Positions 1 to 6,127 of a stretch of 6,346 nt of DNA are shown here, piece by piece. Source of the DNA: Proteobacteria bacterium SPGG2 (GTDB taxonomy: Bacteria > Pseudomonadota > Gammaproteobacteria > Acidiferrobacterales > SPGG2). The stretch is from assembly GCA_001643475.1 (NCBI GenBank), contig LXTK01000269.1, positions 1 through 6,346 of the forward strand, given 5' to 3'. Within the stretch, counting starts at the first letter, position 1. Each line of letters begins with the position of its first letter. The notes under the pieces were generated by a model, which saw only the letters and a program-made list of their open reading frames with translations, had not been told where the DNA came from and searched no databases. Position numbers and translations under genes: made by a program.

Positions 1-1
1 G

Positions 2-466
2 ACGACTGAGACACATTCAGGTGGGTGCCTCTGCGGCGAAGTGCGCTACGAAGTACGCGGTTCCTCAATATGGAAAGCTGTTTGCTACTGTGAAAGCTGC
101 ACACGAGCCGCCGGTGCGCCGGCCACTGCCTGGGCCGGGTTTGATAAATCGAAGTTTCGGCTCCTGAATGGCAGTATCGAAATCTACGAATCATCGCCTG
201 GCGTGCTTCGTGGATTCTGCCGCCGCTGCGGGACCTCTTTGACCTACCAGAAAAATCCCAAGGTTCTCGAAGGCGCTCTGGATGACATGTATATCGCGAC
301 GCGGACGCTGGACAATCCCAACGCCTACCCCCCTGACGAACACGTTCACTATGGCGAGCGCGTAAGTTGGTTTAACGTAGAGGATGAATTGCCTCACTAC
401 GATGCTGTAAGCGCTGAGCACGCACACCGCTCACTCGCAACCATGAGCGTTAAGGAAGAGGGATAA
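2..466 (+). CDS. GFA-family (CENP-V/GFA fold) zinc-binding protein, 5' end at window edge
   Basis: This is a small zinc protein of the GFA family, named after glutathione-dependent formaldehyde-activating enzyme; for most members the substrate is unknown. The reading frame is open to the first base: codons from position 2 give TTETHSGGCLCGEVRYEV, the typical GFA amino terminus. The GTG at 41 is therefore not the true start. Base 1 is G, so an ATG ending at base 1 is plausible, giving a protein of about 155 residues, a normal family length. The cysteine set is complete: C-x-C in GGCLCG, C-x-C-x-x-C in CYCESC, and C-x-x-C in FCRRCG, matching the structural and catalytic zinc ligands of the family. 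The gene ends with TAA at 464-466 and converges on the cyclase gene. It is probably cytoplasmic; no signal peptide is visible. The family call is firm. A formaldehyde-related role is only a family-name inference. Confidence 0.88.
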   Translation, partial: TTETHSGGCLCGEVRYEVRGSSIWKAVCYCESCTRAAGAPATAWAGFDKSKFRLLNGSIEIYESSPGVLRGFCRRCGTSLTYQKNPKVLEGALDDMYIATRTLDNPNAYPPDEHVHYGERVSWFNVEDELPHYDAVSAEHAHRSLATMSVKEEG

Positions 467-589
467 CGATAGGTGACATGTTCCGCTTGGGGATGTCTGC
501 TTTGAGTCGCTTTCTGCCGGTCGCGATGAGGATGACGTTCGTCAGCTTGATCGTTAAGCGCCGGTTAGCAAGCGGATTCCACGAAGAAT
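467..589. other. Convergent intergenic gap with a copy of a degenerate extragenic element
   Basis: These 123 bases lie between two convergent genes. There is no clear intrinsic terminator: the only small inverted repeat noticed is TGACG/CGTCA at 533-544, with a 2-base gap and no following T-run. Positions 499-521 resemble 2612-2634 in the other large gap (17 of 23 positions identical by eye). An open frame beginning at 478 runs on into the cyclase gene on the opposite strand and shows no recognisable domain, so it is not called as a gene. Confidence 0.5.
499..521 (+). repeat. Degenerate extragenic element, copy 1 (copy 2 at 2612-2634)
   Basis: This stretch starts GCTTTGAGTCG and is followed by CTTTCTGCCGG. 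It matches the copy at 2612-2634 at 17 of 23 ungapped positions. Together the two copies bracket the cyclase gene in direct orientation. The similarity is seen directly; common origin is inference. Confidence 0.4.
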
Positions 590-2356
590 CTAGGAAGAGA
601 CTATCTCGTTCCAGATTCTTACGGCACGCTCCCGCACCGCCCAATCTTTCCGGGGGAATTGCCACCAATCGTCAATACGAAAGTTGGGATCGAGTCTGAG
701 AACTTCCGCACTTACGGTTCTCGCCTCCTCTTTATGTCCTGCACCCGCTAAGCAGATAGCCAACCAGACTCTAACAATCGGTAAGAAGGCTGAATCGGGG
801 TCAGTTGCTTTCAGGCATGCCCGGTAAGCGCCTACCGCTTGCTCATCCTCACCGAGCGCAAAGCAGGAGCTACCCAGAGCGTGTAGATACCAAGCCGGAT
901 AAATCGGGCTGAGACGAATTGCCCTTGTTATCTGTTGGGATGCTGCCCGGTACTCCTCTGCGCGACCCAACGCAACTGCATAGAGAGCAACATTCGCAGC
1001 GTGTTTGGGTGAAAGCGAAACGGCCTTTCGGCCTAGCTCGACGGCCTCGTCGAAATCGCTTTGCTCAGTCTTCACCAATGCCAACAACGAGAGGCCGTCG
1101 GGGTTGAATCCCTCTAAATCGATCGCTCTATGTGCGGCCTCTTCCGCCGCCGAGAGCGATGTCTCCCGAGAGGCGCTCCAATCCCACAGCGCTTCCTCAT
1201 AATGTGTCAATCCGTATAGCACCCAGGCATTCGCGTAGTCAGGATCGAGCGATAGAGCGCGATCAGCCAAGCATCGTGCTTCCTGGTTATCCGCGTGACC
1301 ATGGCGGTGCGCATATCCGTTACCGCGAACCACGCACTCCCACGCTTCTATGTTATCGGTGCCACCAGCCCAGAGATGGGCCTGCTCACCGGCCGTGAGC
1401 TCGACTTGTACGGCGACGGTCACGTTTCTCGTGATTTCATCCTGCACGGCAAAAACGTCATTTAGCTCACGGTCGTAGCGATCAGCCCAGCGGTGATTAC
1501 CGGTGCTCGCATCAATCAACTGGGCCGTAATCCGAATTCGGTTACCACTCCTTCGGACACTGCCCTCCAGCACGAACCGCACGCCCTGCTCCCGGCCAAC
1601 CCGTTTGATGTCAACGGCTTGTCCCTTGTACACGGATGTCGAATGTCGCGCGACCACGAAAAGCCTCGGGATACGGGCAAGCGCCGTGATGATGTCCTCA
1701 GTGATACCGTCACCGAAGTAGTCTTGCTCTGGGTCGCCACTCATATTTGTGAACGGCAGCACAGCGATAGACGGCTCGTCTGGCAGCTCAAGCTCTGGGC
1801 GCTCGGGAGCCGCTATCTCAGGTGGTTCGCCTGACCGAAGGCGTACTTGATAGGCCCTTATCGGTTCTTTGATATTCTTGACCGACTGTTCGCCCATGAA
1901 CTCATAGTCGAGCGGGAGCTTGTTGCCGATGGCCGAGCGCACCGCGTCGGAGATACAAACACCCCCAGCGTCAGCCAGACTCTCCAAACGCGCCGCAACG
2001 TTTACGCCGTCGCCATAAATGTCATCACGATCGACGATCACCTCACCGAGATTTATGCCGATGCGAAACTGGACTTTGCGCCCATCCGGCAGATCTCGAT
2101 TCCGGTCTGAGAGTTCGTTTTGAATAGAGGTGGCGCAGGTGAGGGCGTCGGTGACGGTACTAAAGTCCGCGAGCACAGCATCCCCCGCATAGTGAACGAC
2201 CTTACCTTGATGCTGCTCAATTACGCCACTGATTAGATCGAGGTATTCGCTGAGCTTGCGATGGGTGCCTTCCTCGTCCTCACCGGTCAACCTGCTGTAT
2301 CCAGCCACATCCGCGTAGAGGATGGCGGCGAGCTTACGCGGCAGACGGTCTCTCAT
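590..2356 (-). CDS. Class III adenylate/guanylate cyclase with TolB-like domain and TPR repeats
   Basis: This is a 588-residue signalling protein that would make a cyclic nucleotide, most likely cAMP, from ATP. Residues about 6-170 form a class III cyclase domain. The metal-binding aspartates are D16 (LYADVAGYS) and D59 (HYAGDAVLADF), and the transition-state pair is N119 and R123 (GDGVNVAARLES). D112 fits one purine-selecting position; the other, usually Lys in adenylate cyclases, is H55. Residues about 195-325 match the TolB-like/FlgO-like domain (PSIAVLPFTNMSGDPEQDYF) often fused to such cyclases. Residues about 335-560 are TPR-like helical repeats (for example ALSLDPDYANAW, AVSLSPKHAANVALYA), probably for protein contacts. 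No membrane segment is evident, so it is probably cytoplasmic. The ATG at 2354-2356 is fixed by an in-frame TAA six codons upstream (complement of 2372-2374); no strong Shine-Dalgarno precedes it. It ends with TAG at 590-592. Activity and input signal are unknown. Confidence 0.9.
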   Translation of the reverse strand: MRDRLPRKLAAILYADVAGYSRLTGEDEEGTHRKLSEYLDLISGVIEQHQGKVVHYAGDAVLADFSTVTDALTCATSIQNELSDRNRDLPDGRKVQFRIGINLGEVIVDRDDIYGDGVNVAARLESLADAGGVCISDAVRSAIGNKLPLDYEFMGEQSVKNIKEPIRAYQVRLRSGEPPEIAAPERPELELPDEPSIAVLPFTNMSGDPEQDYFGDGITEDIITALARIPRLFVVARHSTSVYKGQAVDIKRVGREQGVRFVLEGSVRRSGNRIRITAQLIDASTGNHRWADRYDRELNDVFAVQDEITRNVTVAVQVELTAGEQAHLWAGGTDNIEAWECVVRGNGYAHRHGHADNQEARCLADRALSLDPDYANAWVLYGLTHYEEALWDWSASRETSLSAAEEAAHRAIDLEGFNPDGLSLLALVKTEQSDFDEAVELGRKAVSLSPKHAANVALYAVALGRAEEYRAASQQITRAIRLSPIYPAWYLHALGSSCFALGEDEQAVGAYRACLKATDPDSAFLPIVRVWLAICLAGAGHKEEARTVSAEVLRLDPNFRIDDWWQFPRKDWAVRERAVRIWNEIVSS

Positions 2357-2445
2357 GACGAGGTGCCATTCTTAGAATTGGGGAACAGCGAGAATACTAT
2401 CGCGGGAGCCGAAAGCTGGCGAGCAAACAGCAGCAATGAGGGGAT

Positions 2446-2548
2446 GAGCGGACGTTCAAAACTCGATTTCCATCTAAGCTGAATGTCTATTCATGGTCGA
2501 TCTCTGCCTGTCACGACCTCATTTTTCCAGTCGGTTGAGTGTCCGCTC
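2446..2548. repeat. 8-base inverted pair GAGCGGAC / GTCCGCTC
   Basis: GAGCGGAC at 2446-2453 is the exact reverse complement of GTCCGCTC at 2541-2548, separated by 87 bases. The right arm also begins a small local stem, TCCGC (2542-2546) with GCGGA (2553-2557), or alternatively CCGCT (2543-2547) with AGCGG (2558-2562). The pairing is seen directly. That it marks the edges of a small dispersed element is inference, and an 8-base pair at this distance could arise by chance. Confidence 0.35.
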
Positions 2549-2568
2549 CTAGGCGGAAGCGGCCATAG

Positions 2569-2585
2569 GATTTTGCTGCAAAATC
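2569..2585. repeat. Perfect odd palindrome, 8-base arms around one base
   Basis: GATTTTGC at 2569-2576 and GCAAAATC at 2578-2585 are perfect reverse complements around a single T at 2577. As RNA the central bases would open into a small loop, leaving a weak AT-rich stem. The symmetry would also suit a dimeric DNA-binding protein. It lies about 215 bases upstream of the cyclase start and just past the end of the FAD/GcvT gene. No T-run follows on either strand, so it does not look like a standard terminator. Confidence 0.45.
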
Positions 2586-2611
2586 GCTTAGCTACGAATT
2601 TGTGAGTGGCG

Positions 2612-2634
2612 GCTTTGGGTCGTTTGCAACCGTT
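2612..2634 (+). repeat. Degenerate extragenic element, copy 2 (copy 1 at 499-521)
   Basis: This stretch starts GCTTTGGGTCG and aligns without gaps to 499-521, which starts GCTTTGAGTCG; 17 of 23 positions agree by eye. Both copies lie in intergenic gaps flanking the cyclase gene and have the same orientation. They may be diverged members of a dispersed extragenic family, but with only two short copies the relation is tentative. Confidence 0.4.
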
Positions 2635-2638
2635 TGCC

Positions 2639-2659
2639 ACCTGACACTGCCTGTCAGGT
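2639..2659 (-). terminator. Hairpin 31 bases past the FAD/GcvT stop, possible terminator
   Basis: ACCTGACA (2639-2646) and TGTCAGGT (2652-2659) form a perfect 8-base-pair stem with a 5-base loop. It begins about 30 bases downstream of the TGA (2690-2692) of the minus-strand FAD/GcvT gene, the right place for a transcript end or an RNA-stabilising stem. No run of T follows on the minus strand, so it does not meet the usual intrinsic terminator pattern. It may instead be part of the repeat block in this gap. Confidence 0.35.
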
Positions 2660-2689
2660 CGAGTACTACCTAATACAGCGAAGGCGATA

Positions 2690-5104
2690 TCACTGTCGTA
2701 GTCGCTCGTTTTGTGGATCATAGATCGGTTCATCTATCACCACCGCGCTGCGGCGATCACCTAGAACTGCGACGTCGAACTCGGTCCCTATGGCCGCGTA
2801 CTTGGGCTCCACGTAGGCAAATGCAATGGTTCGCTGTACCGTGTAACCATACGCGCCACTGGTGCTGATGCCGATAATTCGCTCACCGTCGTAGACCGGC
2901 TCGTTACCGAGCGGATCGGCGTTATCGGTATCGACGGTAACGTAAACCAACTGCAAATCGACGCCGTTGTCTTTGCGCGATTGCACTACACTACGACCAA
3001 TGAATTCCTTATCCAACTTTACGAACCGGTGTAGACCTGCCTCGATGGGTGTTATTTCAGTCGTCAACTCACTACCCCAAGCACGATAACCCTTTTCCAT
3101 GCGCATAGCATTGACCGCGTAGGTGCCGAAGTTCGCAATACCATACTCCGCACCGGCTTCCATCAACGCATCGTACAGGGTCGCCATGCGCTCGATCGGA
3201 TGGTGAAGCTCCCAACCCAGCTCGCCGACATACGATACGCGCAACGCGCGCGTTGGCACGCCGGCCACTTCGATCTCCTTGCCACGCATCCACGGAAAGG
3301 TGTCGTTCCCCAAATCCGTTTCGGTCAATTTCTTAAGCACGTCACGTGAACGTGGGCCCGCCAATATCAAGCATCCATAGTCGCCAGTAATATTGGCGAT
3401 ATCTACATCTTCGTCATCGTTGATGTGTTGCGACATCCAATCCAAGTCGTGCAACTCAGCCACCGCGCCCGATAACACATAAAACCAATTGTCACCAAAA
3501 CGCGTAACAGTAGCCTCACATTCGATGCCACCTGGCTCGCCCAACATGTGTACCAGCGCCACGCCGCCATCACGCCTAGGCATGCGATTGGCGCATATTC
3601 GATTGAGAAACGCTTCTGCATCCTTGCCGGTGACATCGTATTTGGCGAAACTGCTTAGATCGAGAACGCCGACACGCTCGCGTACCGCCTTACACTCTTC
3701 ACCGACGGGATCAAACCAATTCGTACGCCGAAAGCTATAACGCTCCTGTTCGCCATTCTTGGCAAACCACTTTGCACGTTCCCAGCCAAAAGTGTCCGCA
3801 AAGATAGCGCCCTGTTCCTTTAGTTTGTTATAGATTGGGGTAGTCTTTACTGGTCGGCCTGCTTCACGAAATTCGCCCGGACAGCGGACCTGATACATCT
3901 GTTGATATTCATCGATCGATTTTTTCAAGCAATAATCGCCCACGGCCCAATCACCGTAACGACGTGGATCGAAACCCAGCATATTGATTTCGGTCTGGTC
4001 ATGCATCATCCATTGCGTCAAGTACTTGCCGGCACCGGCGCCTTGGGTGATGCCGATACTGGCGCCGCAACACATCCAATAGTTACGTAGGCCAGGGGCC
4101 GGTCCCAGGAGAAAATTACCGTCTGGGGAATGGGTAATAGGTCCACTAACCACGCGTTTGATCCCCGCCTTCTCGAAAACGGGAATGCGTTTCATGGTCC
4201 ATTCAAGGCTTGTTTCCAATCGATCGAGGTCTGGCGGCAGTAACTCCATGTCGAAACGCCAATCGATGCCATCGAGCCCCCAGCCCTTGGCGTTTTCCAT
4301 CTCGTATGGACCGACGAGTAACCCTTGTTGTTCTTGTCGGTAGTAGCAAGATGCCCGTGGATCACGTATCACGGGCGGCTCTTTTTCTAGCGCCTCTATT
4401 TCGGGCAGATTCTCGGTGACGATGTATTGGTGGATCATGTTTACGATCGGCACCTTTAATCCAACCATAGCGCCGACCTGCGGTGCGAAACTGCCTGCTG
4501 CATTAACCACATGTTCACATACGATGTTCCCCTTTTCTGTCACCACCTCCCATTCACCACTCGGTAATAAATTGATATCTAGCACGCGATTTTGGCGATA
4601 GATCTCGGCCCCGGCTTGGCGCGCACCGATTGCCATGGCGTTAGTGGTGCTGGCCGGATCGGTGTGACCATCGTTAGGCGTATAAGCACCCAGCACGACA
4701 TCTTCTAGTTTCAATAGTGGATGTAGTCGTTTTATTTCGTCTGGCCCAATGAGATAACACTCCACCCCGATGTAATCCAAAATACCCTTAATGTAATGAA
4801 ACCAATCCGCTTCATCTTGATTTGTGGCAAGACGAATGGAGCCGCAACCATGCCAACCCGTGGATTGGCCAGTCTCCTCCTCCAACCGCTTATAGAGCCC
4901 GATACCGTACTCATGGATCTTGGCCATGTTAAAGTCACCGATGAAATTCCCGATTAAACCCGCTGCGTGCCAGGTAGAGCCCGACGTGAGTTCACCCTTT
5001 TCGACCAGTACCACATCCGACCACCCTTCCTTCGCGAGGTGGTACAGCAGTCCGGCCCCCATCGCGCCACCGCCGATTACAACCACACGTGCGTGCGATT
5101 TCAT
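2690..5104 (-). CDS. FAD-dependent oxidoreductase with GcvT domain, dimethylglycine/sarcosine dehydrogenase-like
   Basis: This 804-residue protein has the architecture of dimethylglycine and sarcosine dehydrogenases, which oxidatively remove an N-methyl group and pass the one-carbon unit to tetrahydrofolate. Residues about 6-370 form the DAO-type flavin domain: Rossmann loop GGGAMGAG (11-18), ribose-binding E35, and STWHAAGL with H46 at the place where the rat and human enzymes bind FAD covalently. A second flavin-contact stretch is GASIGITQGAGAG (347-359). A short linking domain follows (about 370-430). Residues about 440-700 are a GcvT folate-binding domain (SYVGELGWELHHP 624-636; MRMEKGYRAWGSEL 667-680), ending with a GcvT C-terminal barrel (about 710-795). 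Length and motifs are complete, so it looks functional. AGAGGA lies 7 bases before the ATG. No signal peptide is seen. Its place beside an MttB-family remnant supports a methylated-amine role. The exact substrate cannot be told from sequence; dimethylglycine, sarcosine or another N-methyl amine are all possible. Confidence 0.92.
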   Translation of the reverse strand: MKSHARVVVIGGGAMGAGLLYHLAKEGWSDVVLVEKGELTSGSTWHAAGLIGNFIGDFNMAKIHEYGIGLYKRLEEETGQSTGWHGCGSIRLATNQDEADWFHYIKGILDYIGVECYLIGPDEIKRLHPLLKLEDVVLGAYTPNDGHTDPASTTNAMAIGARQAGAEIYRQNRVLDINLLPSGEWEVVTEKGNIVCEHVVNAAGSFAPQVGAMVGLKVPIVNMIHQYIVTENLPEIEALEKEPPVIRDPRASCYYRQEQQGLLVGPYEMENAKGWGLDGIDWRFDMELLPPDLDRLETSLEWTMKRIPVFEKAGIKRVVSGPITHSPDGNFLLGPAPGLRNYWMCCGASIGITQGAGAGKYLTQWMMHDQTEINMLGFDPRRYGDWAVGDYCLKKSIDEYQQMYQVRCPGEFREAGRPVKTTPIYNKLKEQGAIFADTFGWERAKWFAKNGEQERYSFRRTNWFDPVGEECKAVRERVGVLDLSSFAKYDVTGKDAEAFLNRICANRMPRRDGGVALVHMLGEPGGIECEATVTRFGDNWFYVLSGAVAELHDLDWMSQHINDDEDVDIANITGDYGCLILAGPRSRDVLKKLTETDLGNDTFPWMRGKEIEVAGVPTRALRVSYVGELGWELHHPIERMATLYDALMEAGAEYGIANFGTYAVNAMRMEKGYRAWGSELTTEITPIEAGLHRFVKLDKEFIGRSVVQSRKDNGVDLQLVYVTVDTDNADPLGNEPVYDGERIIGISTSGAYGYTVQRTIAFAYVEPKYAAIGTEFDVAVLGDRRSAVVIDEPIYDPQNERLRQ

Positions 5105-5111
5105 CTTAGAA

Positions 5112-5117
5112 TCCTCT
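5112..5117 (-). promoter_or_regulatory. Ribosome binding site of the FAD/GcvT gene
   Basis: Read on the minus strand, AGAGGA lies 7 bases before the ATG whose complement is at 5102-5104. This supports that ATG as the start. An earlier ATG nearby (complement around 5119-5121) is out of frame. Confidence 0.7.
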
Positions 5118-5201
5118 TCATGGATCTTTGTGCTCGGCGTCTAACCCGCAGATGCTGGATGTCAGCTGCCAACCATCCGTCCCATCTGAGTTATTGCAAC
5201 G

Positions 5202-5981
5202 TTATGTGCGACCCAGACTACCGGCCACCATATTAGCTCTTGGTAACCGAACTGGAAATTGCTCTCGGATCTTAGCATCCATCTCGGCGTCAATGTGATC
5301 GGGATAGTGCTCCGAAAGAATTTCTTCTACGCGCGCCTTTGCTCGTTGTAATACGTCGGTCGAACCCTGTTCCTTCCATTCCTTAGGGCTCGTGCGATCG
5401 CCGACTTCCGGATAGACATACTCTTTTTGCATCAGATCTATCGTCTGGCTATGGCCAAGAAAGTGTCCTGGACCCTCAGTACATACTTCGCGCATCACTT
5501 CGATTGAAAGCGTGTCGTCATTAACCTCGATGCCGCGTACGGTACGATTGATGGCACCGAGCATATCGTTGTCGATTACGTAGCTTTCATAACTACATGC
5601 CAAGAGGCTCGCTTGCATGCCAGCAGATTCATAAACCAAGTTGGCCCCGGAGTGGCCTGCCAACGTGTTCGTGTAAGACTTCTCGTAGCCGGATTGGGCG
5701 TCAGGTAGCTTGGAATCCGCCATGCCAGCGGCGATGCCGGTGGGCAAATCATAAAACCTGCCCATTTGTGCACACGCAGCCATGAGCACTGCTTGTTCGC
5801 CACTGCCGCCGCTCATGGCGCCGGTACGCAAGTCAGAGACAAACGGCCACGGCCCAAAGATGGCCGGATGTTTCGGTACGATTGCATTGACGTAGACCAG
5901 ACCAACTAGCACCTCGGCGACTTCTTGTACCACCGCGCCGGCCAGTGCAGCAGGGCCGGAACGCGGATACCTCCCTCCCAA
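5202..5981 (-). CDS. 5'-truncated MttB-family (trimethylamine methyltransferase-like) protein, probably a remnant
   Basis: The frame encodes the C-terminal half of an MttB-superfamily methyltransferase, the TIM-barrel family that moves a methyl group from trimethylamine or quaternary amines to a corrinoid protein. Characteristic stretches are IFGPWPFVSDLRTGAMSGG (about 41-59), MADSKLPDAQSGYEK (about 87-101), NLVYESAGMQASLL (about 114-127), RGIEVNDDTLSIEVMREV (about 149-166) and YPEVGDRTSPKEW (about 191-203). Family members are about 480-520 residues; only about 250 are here. Homology begins near residue 9 (GPAALAGAVVQ, base 5957). The preceding bases, including the TTG at 5979-5981, belong to a sulfatase reading frame, so no native start exists. 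The frame has no internal amber codon, although it should span the region where archaeal MttB carries pyrrolysine, so it belongs to the non-pyrrolysine group. The 3' end is intact (TAA 5202-5204), 97 bases from the FAD/GcvT gene. It is probably non-functional. Confidence 0.82.
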   Translation of the reverse strand: MGGRYPRSGPAALAGAVVQEVAEVLVGLVYVNAIVPKHPAIFGPWPFVSDLRTGAMSGGSGEQAVLMAACAQMGRFYDLPTGIAAGMADSKLPDAQSGYEKSYTNTLAGHSGANLVYESAGMQASLLACSYESYVIDNDMLGAINRTVRGIEVNDDTLSIEVMREVCTEGPGHFLGHSQTIDLMQKEYVYPEVGDRTSPKEWKEQGSTDVLQRAKARVEEILSEHYPDHIDAEMDAKIREQFPVRLPRANMVAGSLGRT

Positions 5982-6127
5982 CCGGTGAATTTTCCGCCGC
6001 GCAGCGGGCCGTTGTCCGCCCCAACACTCTCCAAGCCTCCGTTGTCACTCATGAAGAAGACGAGGGTGTTGTCCTCCCGGCCATTTTCTGCGAGCGCCGC
6101 GCGAACCTCGCCGATGCCGGAGTCCAA
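5933..6127 (-). pseudogene. Sulfatase fragment (internal piece, about 65 residues)
   Basis: On the minus strand, LDSGIGEVRAALAENG, then DNTLVFFMSDNGG, then NGPLRGGKFTGWEGGIRVPA read as an internal to C-proximal part of an arylsulfatase-type enzyme. SDNGG carries the Asp-Asn pair that binds the active-site metal, and the GGK...EGGIRVP stretch is also family-typical. The N-terminal part with the formylglycine-forming Cys/Ser-x-Pro-x-Arg motif is absent, as is the C-terminal subdomain. The fragment is fused in frame at its upstream side (about 6127) to an ATPase fragment. At its downstream side (between about 5960 and 5930) the sequence becomes MttB in another frame. The shared open frame stops with TAG at 5906-5908. 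This is a non-functional piece left by recombination, or an assembly artefact. Confidence 0.75.

Larger units (their letters stand above)
2357..2689. other. 333-base gene-free gap rich in short inverted repeats
   Basis: This gap lies between the stop of the FAD/GcvT gene and the start of the cyclase gene, both on the minus strand. It must hold the 3' end of one transcript and probably the promoter of the next, though I cannot assign -35/-10 boxes with confidence. It contains an 8-base inverted pair (2446-2453 with 2541-2548), a small stem (2542-2557), a perfect odd palindrome (2569-2585), an 8-base-pair hairpin (2639-2659) and a copy of the element also seen at 499-521. A minus-strand open frame of 80 codons (2491-2733) crosses much of it but has no recognisable domain and overlaps the end of the FAD/GcvT gene. 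I read the gap as non-coding, repeat-derived DNA. Confidence 0.55.

Noticed and set aside
533..544. TGACG/CGTCA inverted repeat as a terminator between the convergent genes
   Set aside because: The arms are 5 bases with only 2 bases between them and there is no T-run on either side.
478..699. Plus-strand open frame of 73 codons after the GFA gene
   Set aside because: It has no recognisable domain, overlaps the cyclase gene antisense for its second half, and covers the degenerate repeat element.
2491..2733. Minus-strand open frame of 80 codons in the large gap
   Set aside because: It overlaps the 3' end of the FAD/GcvT gene, spans the inverted repeats and shows no domain or convincing ribosome binding site; it is best explained as chance reading of repeat DNA.
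5202..5981. MttB-like gene broken only by a simple frameshift
   Set aside because: The DNA upstream of base 5957 reads as sulfatase, not as the missing MttB N-terminal half in another frame, so a single insertion or deletion does not explain it.
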